In this document: positions 23,402 through 35,780 of the stretch, in pieces
Numbering within the stretch: the stretch's first letter is position 1
Layout of the letters: each line of letters starts with the position of its first letter
Assembly (NCBI RefSeq): GCF_963678635.1
Contig: NC_087063.1
Coordinates: 16,559,006-16,623,005, forward strand
Source: Symsagittifera roscoffensis
Taxonomy: Eukaryota > Xenacoelomorpha > Acoela > Convolutidae
DNA: 64,000 bases
Direction of reading: 5' to 3'
Notes under the pieces: generated by a model
The model's input: the letters and a program-made list of their open reading frames with translations, nothing else
Database searches by the model: none
What the model was told of the DNA's origin: nothing
Made by a program: the position numbers and the translations under genes

Positions 23402-23496
23402 GCTTGTTGAAATGGTAATCTTGTTTTCGGTTTGTTGGCCCTTCGGCTTGTTGGAAGGGCCATTAAACCGAAAAAAAGGATTACCATTCCAACAAA
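23402..23496. repeat. Large imperfect palindrome
   Basis: AATGGTAATC..TTTTCGGTTT.TTGGCCCTTC (23411 onward) is mirrored by GAAGGGCC.TTAAACCGAAA...GATTACCATT (ending 23488), with a loop of about ten bases. Complementarity continues weakly outward. It resembles a foldback element or hairpin MITE core. Confidence 0.7.
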
Positions 23497-26400
23497 ATTT
23501 TTAATTTGCTTCACGTTACTAATCTCTAGCAGTGATCGAAGAAACGATATTTTTCATATGACAAAATTAATGGGTTGATATCGATTGATAAGCGAACCTT
23601 GAAAATCTTGAGTCAAAGCAACCTATAAATCGAAATCATTTCTCAAAACAGTCCCCCAAAAAAAGTGTAAATTGACGCTCACAAAGAAAACTAATTTTTA
23701 AGTTACAAAATAAGTTTGACAATCTTTTTGGCTAATCATTCGGCTGATGAATAGGCTAAAGCAAATTTAAATAGGACGGTACACGAACAAAAGGACGGTA
23801 CACAAAACAGTGTGTCAACTAGAGATTTTTGAAATACTTTTGACGGCGAGCGTCAATAACGTCTACAGGTTAAAGTTCTTTTTCTGGCTAAGTTCTCACC
23901 CAATATAGATAAGGCATGAAGAAAAAAATTTGACTACAATTAACCGATATTTAACTCGCAGAAGGCATGCATACGTTGCATGATCGTGTATCGCCTCAGA
24001 TAATGCATTAACGCCTCCTCTACCAAGATGTACAACACTTATACAGCCGATATAACAGATATAACATCTTCGGTTTCTGCGATGTGCAGAAGATATCTAT
24101 ATGTAGTGTGTTCACCATAATAGTGTGTTGACCATTGAAACAGATGCTGAAATGGGTCGCAGTTAGCAGGGATTATGTGTGCATAATGGGTTCCAAAATT
24201 ACAAACCAGATACAAATTTGAAACTGAGAGAACAAGATTGCTTGCATAACAGGGCAAAGCCCTGGATGTTCTGACTACACCTTAACCGGTCTCAAATAGT
24301 TTTCGTTTATTTTTTTTTGAATAATTATAAGTTTAGTGCCATCACATTTGATTAGAATCATATTTGGCCTCAATTCAATTTGGAATGATTACGAGTGCGG
24401 ATAGTTTGCCACGCATAGATAATTCTCGTTTTCAAAATAACGAAGTATTATTCGAGCAGCGTTGCCATCCGCATTTTAGTCTAGTGCAAGTATACTCGCC
24501 TGGCGATCCAAAGATAACCGGATCTATTTAAGTTTAAAAAACCGACCTCAGACATATATAAAACCTCACTTCCTTCGAAAGTTGGAAAAACAAGGAAAAA
24601 AACATATCTAACTGCAGGCACAAAAATGAAATTTGAAAACAAGGTTCCGTATTTTGTTTATAAAATTGTTATAACCTGATGAAAAAAATTTAGATTACTA
24701 TCAATCATCATTGATGACCAGGACTCGTTCTTCATTTATCTAAGAGGTATCTTGTAATGTGATGACAAACTATTTCTGTCTGTTTTTTTTTTCCTTTTCT
24801 CCATGATAAGTTTTCCTTATTTTCGTTCGTTTTATTTTCTTTTTCTTAAACACATCTATTAAACTTTTTTATGTTTATATGAAATTTTGAGCCTGTTGCT
24901 TCCTTTTTTGATGTCTGATTTCATTATCTAATCCAATAGCACTTTTGCTCAAGGAGATGCTACATGAACATATTGATGTGTTTTTGCTATTCTCGCAAAC
25001 CCAACTAAATAAAACAATGCATGTTTGTAGGTATCTGGCTCAATTATTTGATTATCATGTTTTTCAAGTCACTGAACTTAATTAAGAAACTTATATGGTC
25101 TTGGTGATTTTTTTTATCAGGTGTAGTCTGAAAATGTCTAAATTTACAAATAAGCAATCATACATATTCAAGCATTTATAACTGCACTGAGGTATATATA
25201 CTCTTCTTGAGTTCAATACAAGTTCATTTGCTAAAAATAATACAAATTACGCTCTCAAAGTACAAACTTGGAAACGAACACGAGAAAAAAAACGTGAAAG
25301 AAGATTTTGATTTTAGTTTTCCCAGCCCAAAATTTCGTCGTGAAAATTAAATAGTATTAAAGGCGTATATTTTTTACTTTGAATTACGAGTAAATATCTT
25401 TTTTAAAAAAACTGATTTTTTCTTTTGCGCTCATTGACTCTTTTCCAACTGTCTATTGGCTATGTTTTTAAATTCGAGTTTTCAATAATTTTCAATAGTT
25501 TTCAAAAATTCGAGTTTCTGTTCTTCTGTATAACAAAACACAGAAATTTTTTCCAGTATAAATAAACACGGGCATTAAGCAGGCACTCAAAATAGTTGAC
25601 CTCTCTACAATCGAAATCAATGTACAAATTTGTACCGAATTGAAATCCTTCCCTTTTTTGTTTTTGGGGAATGAGATGTTAATTTGCTTGGATTTTTTTT
25701 CACACAACCAAATTCGATGTTTCATCCGCAATGCTAAGCAATTGTAATCTTTTTTGAACTGGAGTAGAAGTAAAAGAAGATTCGACCATCTTATTTCTGT
25801 ATTATGAATAATTTCTAGTGTTTCAGCGCGAAAACTGTATATCAAAATTAGGTTGTGAAGCTGTAATACTATGATGATTCTTTTAATGTAGCTGAGAGAA
25901 AAGGAGTTAAGATTGTTCTAAAAATTTACACGTGATCTGATCAACACTCTAGTTTGGCTGTTTTTTACCGGTTTTTTACCAATTTTTTGACATTCTCATT
26001 GCATTTTCAACCATGTTCACTCTTGATTAAAAACTGTTGATCATATCTGAATTTTATAAATCAATTGAGAATCTAACAAAAACATGTCGAGAATTCAAGA
26101 AGTATTCGATCGCAGATTGGACCCTAAGTGTGTATACAAAATAATAAAGAAGCTCCAAAACAAACAACATTTAACATTCTAGGCAACCAAAAAACGGAAA
26201 TAACCGAACTTTTCCAATCAATTATGTCAGATACACATTTGCTGTCTCGTTTCTGGAGCTCATTTACTGGTATACTTATCGGTGCTGTTTGGCAATCCCG
26301 AAAAGTGAAAATCACATGGAACACTCTTTGTGAGAGAAAAAATTGCCGAAGTTAAGATGAACTCTAAGTTTTAGTGCTTATTGATAATGCAGCAATATTT

Positions 26401-27717
26401 ATTTGATTCAACTTGCTTTTATCTCATAAACCTTCATATAAATTTGAGCTTCGTAGCATTGTTATTTGGGAAGTTTTAGGCGTTGAAAAATGTGGCCATA
26501 TTAAAAAAAATCATTCTGTATACATTTTGTAAAACTATTTTTGAAAATTAGATTGAGCCTTATCAGTTTCTGCCGACAAAAGTATATTACACTCGTTCAG
26601 CATCACAATTCGTGATAAAATTGCTCTCAATATTTTAATTTTTGATGCATTCTAAGTGTCATACTTTTAGAGGTTACAAATTTTCGGCAAAATTTTACAC
26701 CTCCGCAAAGTTTTTTCATTCGAGCTGTAGTTAATTATGCTAAAAAAAATACTCATGAGTAAAAGCACGTTTAAGCAGGGCTGTTTTTTTTCGTGTTTAA
26801 GAAATTTTAAAATATTTTACAGTTTAATTGAAAACCGCAACAATCAGTTCATTCGACCAACATCTTTATTCAATGAAGACAATCTACGAACGAAAACAAA
26901 AATATATACACTAGGAAGGGCAAATTACGTTTCTACGAGCAAAATGAGTTAAGTTTCAGCTATTCAAGCAAATAGAATTACCAACAAGGACAACAGGTTG
27001 CTGCACAAAAACCACAGAGTGATATTTTCAAGAAATAAATTCCGACCATAATTTAAATTTAGTGTGGCGTGGCGAAAAGAATTGTGCGTGGCGAAAAGAA
27101 TTGATGTAAAAAAGCCTAATTGTTAAGGAAACAAAAACCTAGAAAATTTTAAAAACTTGACAGATAAGTTATTTGAGTTTTTTGATTTTAAGAAGTTGTT
27201 TATTCCAAACACGGCGCTAAAAAACTTCGGCTTCTTTAAAGTATAACTGTTTGAAAAAATGCACTTGCACTACATAACGGTATTCAGACGGTGATAAAAC
27301 ATAAGAAATACTACTTGAATTCGCTATGCTGGAACCAGTTCTAAACTAGTATTAATAAACCAATAATTTTATCGATGGATTATCATTATAAAATATTTAT
27401 AACTAACCAATCATATTCCATCTCTAACATTGACACTTCTTTGTAAGTGCTGAAACTACTTGTAGTTTCAGCACCAGAACAATTTAAATAGAACTTTGAA
27501 TACAGTTTTTCTCCTTCTGGATAAACTCCAAGAACTAACTCGCATAAACCAGTATACACTAGAGCTATTGAGACTAGGAAATATAAGAGTAAGATTAAGA
27601 TCGGTATTAGACTAAAAAGTTGCACGAATCTATCCGGCCGAAAATAAGATGACGAGCAGAAGGTGTACCTTATCTGAAATTACTCTATGAGTATAACCAA
27701 TAGGTCATAACTCAATA
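23497..27717. other. Intron 3, middle part
   Basis: AT-rich sequence. One copy of the dispersed AGGGCAAAGCCCT repeat is at 24233-24300. No gene or complete element seen. Confidence 0.45.
24233..24300. repeat. Dispersed repeat with AGGGCAAAGCCCT hairpin, copy 1
   Basis: ACAAGATTGCTTGCATAACAGGGC...GTTCTGACT...CAAATAGTTTT, shared with 55919-55994, 56050-56110 and part of 58893-58985. Confidence 0.55.
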
Positions 27718-27756
27718 CTTACGCCAGCCACTGGCTGTATGCGCCAAGTGGAGTAA
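27718..27756. repeat. Presumed LTR core word of E, left
   Basis: Matches 32179-32218 with a few mismatches. Contains CGCCAGCCACTGGC, a short inverted motif. Confidence 0.55.
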
Positions 27757-28999
27757 AATAAACAGTCAGTTAAGTATTCAGTTAGTTCAGTTCAATTTGC
27801 CTATAAACTAATTTCTTTGATATCTCATCCTTTTCCTGCTGCACCCGTCAAATGATTATTGGGAAATTTTTACAATTAATGCGACGTAACTTATCAAGGA
27901 CATCAATAGAACGCCCAGACACGTTCTCATCAAGCCCCTGAATGTCATCATGCACATAGTCGTATTAAAAGCGGGACATTTCCTTCTCGGAGTAAGTGTT
28001 CTCCGCAATTTTGTTTTAGGCTATGTATTTTTGGGGCTGATCGTCACTGCCAATTATGAGTTCTTTCGCCCATCTTAGCTCCCCGTCTCGGCCTGCTGAC
28101 AGTCTTTGTTGATACCGGCAAAACACTTTTGTCGTCCTCCTTAGAACTGTTTGTTCACGTCACCACATGAACTAGACAGGTTTTCATTGGAATCGTTCTT
28201 GTGAAGAATCGTTCTACGAGAAGGTTTGGTGGCAGTCTGTTTCGTAGTGGTTTGTTTCTTGTCGGAATTGTGATAATTTAGCTGTTGTTTTTGTCGATCT
28301 GGATTGGATTATTTGCTATGCCCTAAGTGTTGTAAATCCTTTTTGATTGCACCTCCTGTCGTTGAGCGAACGGCGGCAATTCGGTCGTTGCGTTCAATGT
28401 AGCTGTTATTCGTGCATCCATCGTACTAGAATTGTCCTTCTTGTCATTTTTACGCCTTCTTTGCTCCTGTACATCTACGGTGCATAGCTGAGAACCTGAA
28501 ATTATCGAAATCTCAGATTCATGATTAACTTTTCCTGGGTGGAAAGTAACCGTATGATCAGTTTCTCCAACGCTTTCTCTTTGAGAGTTTCAAAAGACGG
28601 TCTCGATTATAACAGATCCTGCTTCTATCTAAAAAACTGTTATCTTCGTTTTTGTGCCTTCAACGCCAGCGTTTTGTGCTGTTTTTGTTCAGTACTAGTA
28701 TACGCAACTGTGCCGTGGGCAATCCCGGTCACCGTTGCTTTCGGAGCCAAACGATAGTCAACGCGATCAAGAAATTACTTCATCAAAGATACGTCGTCTG
28801 GCAGCGCTTAATCCTGCATCTTCCCGTGAAACATCCTCTTGTTCCTATCTAATGTAATTAGTACACTTGGCCTTGACAGGTTCTTCATTGACGTTTTGCA
28901 TCTAACCTTCTGTCAAACAGTGTTTGGTTTTCTGCCAAAATAGGCTTCAAACTGCGAATATCTTATCTACTGATGAGTCGCTGTCCTAATAATATGATT

Positions 29000-30342
29000 T
29001 CACTTAACTCTAGTTTTGGAAAACTCATTAAATTCTGTTTTCAATGCTAGTTTTGGAACTTGGAACACGCATGCGATTAAAATTTCTCGAAATGCTCTGG
29101 TGCACCGTAAGCTTTTCACCCTACGGTTTTCTTCTGGCGCGAAGATCAATTTTATGTTATTTTGTGTACAGAACTCACTCGTCATTTTGGCGGCAAAACT
29201 CCTGGTCCGTTCTTACAATTCCTGGTATTGCAAGTAGTGTTATCTAGTTTTCTAAACCTTCCCTCATAACTGGCGCGGTTGTACGAGTTGAAAGCTGGAA
29301 ACTTCGAAAACCTGGCAACGCAGTTCAATAATTATTGAGTAGCATCCAGTTTGTTGGTATTGGCAAAAGGAAGTCCAACTGAATTTCTTGATTCCGCTTT
29401 TCCGTGGAATCAAAAATTGTTACGTTGGTGCTCGGTATGACTGGTTCAGTGCGTTCTCTTCAACTCGGCGCGGTAAATAGGATTTTTTGTTCAAATGAGG
29501 TCACCAAAAATAACTGCCCGCAACATCCTGCTTTTTAAACATGCCTGAAAGGCCCTTATGCAATCTCAGCTTAATTGGAGCGCGTTAGCGCGGCGGCACA
29601 ACCATTTTTTCTTTTTGTCTTCCAACGACAGAATAACGTTGGACATGTGAAATTATTTACATAAAAGTTGATGTAAGGCCGGGGTTAGTAACGACTTTTT
29701 TGGACTCTATTTTTTTTCAACTGGATTCTATAACAAAATTCAGTATCTCATCAGTTTTGCTAAGTATTGCTATGAGGTTTTCGCCAAAGAACTCTTCCCA
29801 ATCAAACAGAAAAGATGGAATCTTTCCGCCGCGATAACTCTAGACAAAGCCGACAGCTATCGAACTGAATTTCTGCCGTGCATTTTGCTGTTAGAGAATT
29901 CCTTCGCGTGCCGCCTGGGTTTCTTGATATGACTTCTTCCGTTCAAATCCAATGAATCGGTCATTTTACAAGGTTTGCATTTTTCTGTGCGCTTGTGGTT
30001 TCCAGTACAAACCCCGGATCAATGACAGTTTCTAAACGCATTGATGAGTTTTTTTTGCTGCACAATATTTCCGATTACGTGATATTCTTGTTCTGATTTT
30101 GTTTTGCCCTTTAATTCATTTTGAAGGCTTTGCATTTTCGCACGCTCACTAGCCGAAAGCACTCTTAGCCTGAGAAATGTGTTCACTTGAGCAACAACAA
30201 ACGTACTATCTAAAGCTGAAACCTTCAGGGCATTACCGACTGGATGTTGAGATAAATTATCAACCAACCCCATATTTCTTCCCTTTAACATTGTATGCCG
30301 AATCTCAGAGCACACACGACCGCAAACAGTTCTAAATGACAA
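29000..30342 (-). pseudogene. RNase H and integrase relics of E
   Basis: Minus strand. 30342-30019 contains GLVDNLSQHPVGNALK...FVVAQV, matching the RNase H end of C (TDLLSRLPSRKALP...FVVATV). 29185-29000 contains FCTQNNIKLIFA and ALKTEFNEF, matching the integrase core around the catalytic Glu. A TATTTACA word lies between them at 29654. Confidence 0.6.
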
Positions 30343-30890
30343 TGTTCAATTTTGACTCCGCCACTCTTAAAAACAGTGAAGCATAACAAAATGGCTTGCA
30401 GTCTTCGGTATACAACTGTTCTGAAGTGTTCCCTACTTTTTTCTTTGAAGCATCAGAACTGATTATCGTGTCTTTTTAAAGGTCAAAATGACGGTTTTTC
30501 ACGAAATTGTCTTCGGTTTTATTCACTGTTTCAAACTTTCCATCATGTTTTAATTCTCATTTAATCCGGGAACGATTTTTCTTCAGATCCCTAAAATGTT
30601 CGGTTGTCGCTGCTGAAAATAATTTTTCCACTGGCACTCTGCTTTTTTGGATAATTTGAAAATTCTATTGCTGTATTCAGTCCGCACCTCCCAATTCGTT
30701 GACTTTTCTAGATTTCTGCTTCTGTCTCATTACGACCACACGGTAGGCAGAACATTGTTCCCCAGGATGTCACGTTGGCCATCCCTGCGATTTAGATTTT
30801 TGCGCCGTACACTGTCCAACTATCTAATTTTATATCTACGAAAATACGACAAATTGTTTTTATAACGCAATCTGTCGCGCTAAAAACAAG

Positions 30891-32108
30891 TTACGTATTT
30901 TCTTCAGGAATGGCTTTTAGACAAAAAAAAATCCTTTTTTTTCTCTGTGACTTTTCCTGAGAATTAATAGACATTGGGCTAGCACAATCAACTTGAAAAA
31001 CCGTTAAACATGAGCTTTTTCCCATCATGATGCCTAACGTTTTTCGTTTTTGTCTTTCCGTATACGTTTTTGTCCTGATGACCAAAACACTGAAAACATC
31101 GTCGTCCTGTTGTTGATCAAACCTCTGGCTAACTTTCGTTGCGTTTTGCTCCATCTGATTGACTGCAAAATTCTTACAGTTTTTAGCGAAGTGCGTTTGG
31201 CTACTACATTTTTTGCTTACATTTTTTGGTTTTGCAACAGTCCCTATGAAAGGCTGCTCTTATGTTTTTGCTCAGATAAGTTATTTGTCTAACATCTGTC
31301 AGTTCACTCCACTCTTTGATTTTCTCTTAACACAATTTTCGCTTTGACCTGAAATGTTCGATCTGCTTGAGTTAAACTTGTTTCTACGGAGCTTTGAAAG
31401 CCCCCAACTGACTTTTTTATATATAGGTTTTCCTCGTTCTCTCCTTTACTGCAACTTGAAGTGCCTCACTAGTGTTCATAGTTTCCATACACAGTTGTTT
31501 CTTTAAATGTTAAAAATGAGGACAGCCCGTTCAATGGATTTTTTTTTGTCACCACAAGTCATTAAGGGCTCCAAAAAACTGATCCGTACTTTTGTGTTTC
31601 ATCTGTTTTCGGCCGAATAACATAAATCTCCTATTGGTGACGTTTGGTTCTTCCATAAACGCCTCTGATGTTAATTTTTCTGGTTCCATGAAGCTAATAT
31701 CTACGATTTTCCAATATAGACAACTCTGATAAATAAATCGCTGTCCTTGTTTTCCTAACAATAGGAAAAAGTTGGATTTCAGCCCTTTATCCTCTTCTTC
31801 CCGGGTGCCCTTTGAACATTCTTCACACTACGGTGTTCTGAATTTTGCCCTGCTGCTGTTGCAGTTTTCTTTCCTGTCTCTCTTCCTGTCCGTGCTGCCT
31901 GGTCATCTGTGCCAGGACCTGTTTCCAACATAGAAAAAAATATTCTTGTAGTGTGTTTTCCTATGGTAAGTCCTCTATATCGTTTTCTTTTTTTGCAATA
32001 ACTACTATCTGGAATTTCATTATTCAATCTCCCCTTGAGGCCGGGGTTTTCTGGGACAGTTCATGCCAGAAAACGTCAAGGTTGCGATAGCTTGAATTCT
32101 ATTTGCAA
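30891..32108 (-). pseudogene. gag and protease relics of E
   Basis: Minus strand. The base before the PBS TG is G rather than A, so the split ATG of the other elements reads GTG here. gag fragments lie at 32027-31779 and 31761-31549, the second containing the conserved RKQMKHKSTDQFFGALNDL block. Protease relic DDDVFSVLVIRT...VDCASP at 31154-30950. Many stops and frame changes. Confidence 0.65.
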
Positions 32109-32178
32109 CTGCGCCACGTGAAAACTGTATTCTAACAGCGAAAAAGCGTAAGGAAATCGACTGGAATTTATTACTGTA

Positions 32179-32218
32179 CTTACGCCAAGTCACTGGCTGT
32201 ACGCGCCAAGTAGAGTAA
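32179..32218. repeat. Presumed LTR core word of E, right
   Basis: Second copy of the 27718-27756 word, close to the PBS at 32109-32116. Confidence 0.55.
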
Positions 32219-32710
32219 TAATAACCTTGACCTTGAGAGTCATGTTACGTTATATTACGTGATATTTCGTGGTCCATAATTCGAACTCTACTCCTTCTAT
32301 AATAAGCCTGTTCATTCTCTTCTTGACAATTTTGAAGCTTTTATGTTAACAGTGGAACAGGTATTGGTTTTTTAAAGACTTTGTTTGAATCAAGGCTGGT
32401 TGGTTTTAAATATGATATATCATTTGACTTGACCCATTCCGATGATTATTTATGGTAACTGGTTCTTACGTGGAAAACAGAAAAAAATAAACGCACTCGG
32501 ATCCAAAGTTCCTTCTCATTTTCATTGGTCAGAACAAATAATGCGCTTTTTCTTAACCGTTCAGTTAAACAATCTAAATAAAAAAGTTTATCTAAATCAA
32601 AAGAGTTTACAGTGATCTTATTTGTCTTATTTAGCTCGAAATTTGTGAAAACAATAACTGGTTTATTATTGGTTTTTTATTGGGCAATATTATTGTTTTT
32701 TTTTAGACTT

Positions 32711-32774
32711 TTTCCACCCTCCTTCCTTCCCCCTTCTCACCCTCTACCCTCCACCCTCCCTCCCCCTTCTCACC
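32711..32774 (-). promoter_or_regulatory. Polypyrimidine tract / G-quadruplex-forming minus strand
   Basis: A nearly pure C/T tract of 64 bases. The complement contains GGGGGAGGGAGGGTGGAGGG, a textbook G-quadruplex pattern. It is followed by a CCGAGG/CCTCGG hairpin (32773-32791) and AGGGGGGA. It lies about 280 bp before exon 33051, within intron 3. Confidence 0.6.
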
Positions 32775-33050
32775 GAGGATGAAAACCTCGGAGGGGGGAT
32801 GTTATTTACATTAAAAGAGTAGAGTTTTCCACCAATCAGAATGCAGCAAAAAAAGAGTTTTCAATAGAAGGATCTATAGTGCTAAGTTACTGTATTTAAT
32901 TATAGTGGTGGAGATTCTGAAGTAGATGCCATAGGGTGGGGAGAGAGATTTTTAAGTAGATACAGAACTTCTTTCAATTTAGAAAAGAACTTATGTTTTA
33001 TGTAGTGCTGAATTTTGTTCTTGTTCATTAATCATCTCGACGACGTTTAG

Positions 33051-33184
33051 ATACGTGTGAGCAGGTGGACAACACGGCGTCAACCAGAGCAGATGCTGTA
33101 ACAATAATTAGTCAGCTTCGTTTCAACACTGGCCAAATTCATAGGTTTGCATTGAGAGGACCATCCGGAGAATTTCTACGAATT
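33051..33184 (+). CDS. Internal exon, module 3 first half
   Basis: Exon after GACGTTTAG, before GTAAGG; phase 1 in, phase 0 out. With the last A of the previous exon it reads N-TCEQVDNTASTRADAV, then HRFALRGPSGEFLRIV, the counterpart of RFALKHRNGSSICYY at 36090-36150 and FMYRRPGIGWVCF in module 2. It has the opening Cys; the distal Cys of the half-module is replaced by Leu. Joins in frame to 35781. Confidence 0.72.
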
Positions 33185-33279
33185 GTAAGGGTTAGTTCAA
33201 CGACTTATTTCACCCTATTTCATCTTCAACGAAAAATTCAACAACTATTTCACCTTATATTTTAAACTTTTTTTCCATA

Positions 33280-34740
33280 ACCCGCTCATTATGGCCGTTA
33301 AACTGGGGTGGTCCAGGGCTGGTCGTTACGAAGGTTGAATCCTGTTTATATCTACTTTGAAAAAATTTTGAGATCCTCTGGAAAAAATTTTGCTTTTCAG
33401 AATTTTTTTAAAAGTTGTTCTACCGATTTTCAAAAAAATAGTACCAATGGAAAGACCGCCCAATTCTGTGTGCCTGCATAACAGCCTATTCTCTTTTTAC
33501 CTTAGCCGTCTTTCTACAGCCTTCGAAAAAAAAATGTGCGGCGAGCTTCTGACCCAAAACTTTGATTTTTAAAAACGTTTTCTCAAAAACTGCTTTCCCA
33601 AATCTGAGATTTTTGGTTCCATGTGTATGCAAGACGTGCAACGGTCCCCTGCTTTAGCGATTGCTACCAAAATTTTTAGACAAAAATTAAGGACTTTGGA
33701 TATGTCAAAAGTTTACTTTTTTTGTAGTTTTTTGAAACTTTATGACTTTTCTCCCTGAGGGCTGTAGGAATCTCCCATGCAAAATTGGCTACGCCCAACT
33801 TTTTAGACAAAAGACTCACAAAAGTCATTTTTCAAATTTTTTGTACCTTTTTTTTGAAACTACTCTCCCTAATCTGAGTTTTTGGGTTCAATGTTAATAC
33901 GATACGTGAAAAAGTTCACTGCCTTAACGGCTACCTACGCACAAAGTTATGGCCCTCAAAAAAGTCAAAACTTTAAATTTTTTTACCGGTATTTTGAATC
34001 TTTTTGATTTTTATCAAAAACGATCCTCGCGAATCTGAGATTTTGGGTTCAATTAGGAACACGGATTGTAAAGGTCATAAACAAAAATTAGTTACCTTCA
34101 AAAAATACATTTTTAAATTTGTTCACTGTTTTTTAAAACAATTCGACTATTCTTAAAATTTTACCTACCAAAACTGAGACTTTGTGTTCAATGTGCATAC
34201 GAGACGTGGGAGGTCCCCTGCACCAGCAATTACGCTCTATTCCGATTTTTTATACCATTTTAAAAACTTTTTGATTTAATTTAAAAACTACTCTCACAAA
34301 TCTGAGATTTCAATTTCAATCAAAAAGATTACTTGTAAAATAACTCCTCTGCATGGTCGTCGAAGCCCAAGTGTTTTTATCCTCGAAGTAATCTCTTTTT
34401 TCTTAAATTTTTTGACCGTTTTTTGAAACTTTTTGCTTTTCCTCGAAACCTACCCTTCTGAATCTGAAAATTTGGGTTCAATAAAAACTACGGGTCGTAG
34501 GAAACTCATATGCATAAATGGCTTGCAGCTCAGCCCACAGTAGCTTACACGAAAAATTTTGTTTCTTGGAAAATTCTAATTTTCGATTTCTTACACCGTT
34601 TTTTGACAATTTTTGAGTTATCTCAAAAACTAGCCAGCCGAGTCTGATATCATGGGCTCAATCGAGGCAAAATTTTGTGGGAAGCATCCCTGCATAAACG
34701 GCTACGTCTTAAGTTTTGTAAAAATTTTAAGACTTGTGAA
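33280..34740. repeat. Diverged tandem repeat, about 130-270 bp period
   Basis: AATCTGAGATTTTGGGTTCAAT recurs about seven times (about 33601, 33871, 34032, 34172, 34302, 34459, 34640). Each is preceded by TTTTTTGAAACTTTTTGA and CTCAAAAACTA and followed by CCCCTGCATAAACGGCTAC variants. Confidence 0.75.
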
Positions 34741-34759
34741 GCCCAATTTTTGAATAAAT

Positions 34760-35180
34760 AAAATTGTGAAGCCCTGTAGTTTGGTGCTGTCAGAATACTC
34801 TAAGAGGTTAAGAATCATGCCTCCAAAAATGAATGCTCAATTTCTTTTAGTTTTCGAGATATGCCGTTTTTTATAAGTTTTCAAAAAACTTAAAATTCAG
34901 AAAAAAAACAAAAGTTATCAAATTACTAACTCTGTAGTACACTCAAGAGTGGCAAATCTTGCATTTGAATGCCACTGCTCAAACGCTTTCAAATTCCGAG
35001 ATGTGACATTTTTTATGTCTTCTCAAATTTTTTCCAAAAACTTAGATCTAAGAAAACTTCATGAAACTTGAACTTCTCATGTCTAAAGTGAGGCGCTGTC
35101 AGGGTATCTCCGGCGGTTCAATCTTGCCTCCAAGTAATGCTACTCAAATTCTTGTCGTCTTAGAGATATGACTTTTTTAT
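34760..35180. repeat. Second tandem repeat, three units
   Basis: Units share GTAGT..GGTGCTGTCAG.ATACTC, GCCTCCAA..AATGCTACTCAA and CGAGATATG.C.TTTTTTA at about 165-bp spacing. Sequence differs from the preceding array. Confidence 0.6.
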
Positions 35181-35246
35181 GCTTGTTTTAAAAAACATAA
35201 TCTCGATCAAGATAATAACTAAGAGATTTTTAATAGATACTTTGAT

Positions 35247-35457
35247 CAGGGGCGGATCTATGATTTTCTCGAGTGGGGGGAGGCGGATTTTCAAAAAAAT
35301 TCCAAAAATTTTGTCGACTTTTTTTTAGGTCGACCGAAATGATTTGGCCCCGGTTTAGTCCCGGTTTTGGCGAAATTTTCTGCCTGGACTGGACTCCAAC
35401 ATGGATTTCTCGAAGCATTTTCATTTCCAAAGTCTTTTTTTTGCAGAAAAAGTACTA
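35247..35457 (+). mobile_element. hAT-like MITE, right end lost
   Basis: Starts CAGGGGCGGATCTATGA then TTTTCTCGAG and GGTCGACC as in 51047-51471. The other terminus is missing and the end is approximate. It interrupts a 55-bp stretch also present at 19069-19120. Confidence 0.7.
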
Positions 35458-35780
35458 AATTTATACTGATGTGACCAGGATTTACTCTTTTGAATTGCAA
35501 TCAATATTGTTGACTCAATTGCATTTATTATCTTGAAAGAGGAACTTGCAAGGAAGGGATAGGTTACCTTAATAAGGCCACACCTTATAGACCAGCCCTG
35601 ATTTCTACTAAGCCTTTGCCCAGAAAAGTGGATCCTAAAACGCCAGACTTGTCTTTGTTCTTCGGAAAAATAGCTTGATAATATATAAAGATACATTTAT
35701 AAAGATTTCACTACGCAAGCTAGCTTACAAGATAGCTAATAAATGATAGCTGCGTATTTTTTCATCTGCTTTTTTTTCAG

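Larger units (their letters stand above)
27718..32218 (-). mobile_element. Decayed Ty3/gypsy relative E
   Basis: Heavily decayed element antisense to the host gene, recognised by colinear protein relics on the minus strand. gag: NVTNRRFMLFGRKQ near 31620, parallel to the C gag NITFERYKLLSRKQ. Protease: VDCASPMSI near 30980. RNase H end: GLVDNLSQHPVGNALKVSAL near 30240. Integrase: CTQNNIKLIFA near 29160. A PBS TGGCGCAG (complement of 32109-32116) adjoins the presumed 5' LTR. A 39-40 bp word (ACTTACGCCA...CACTGGCTGTA...GCGCCAAGT.GAGTAA) is repeated at 27718-27756 and 32179-32218 and probably marks the LTRs. Exact ends are not resolved. Confidence 0.7.
33185..35780. other. Intron 4 with satellite-like repeats
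   Basis: Contains two runs of diverged tandem repeats (33280-34740 and 34760-35180), a truncated MITE (35247-about 35457) and unremarkable AT-rich sequence up to the TTTTTTTTCAG acceptor. Confidence 0.55.

Noticed and set aside
21180-35180. CRISPR array or other prokaryotic repeat system
   Set aside because: Repeats are long, diverged and without uniform spacers, in a eukaryotic intron.
35230-35500. Overlapping open frames on both strands
   Set aside because: Fall inside the MITE; similar frames appear in other MITE copies only because of the shared G/C-rich ends.
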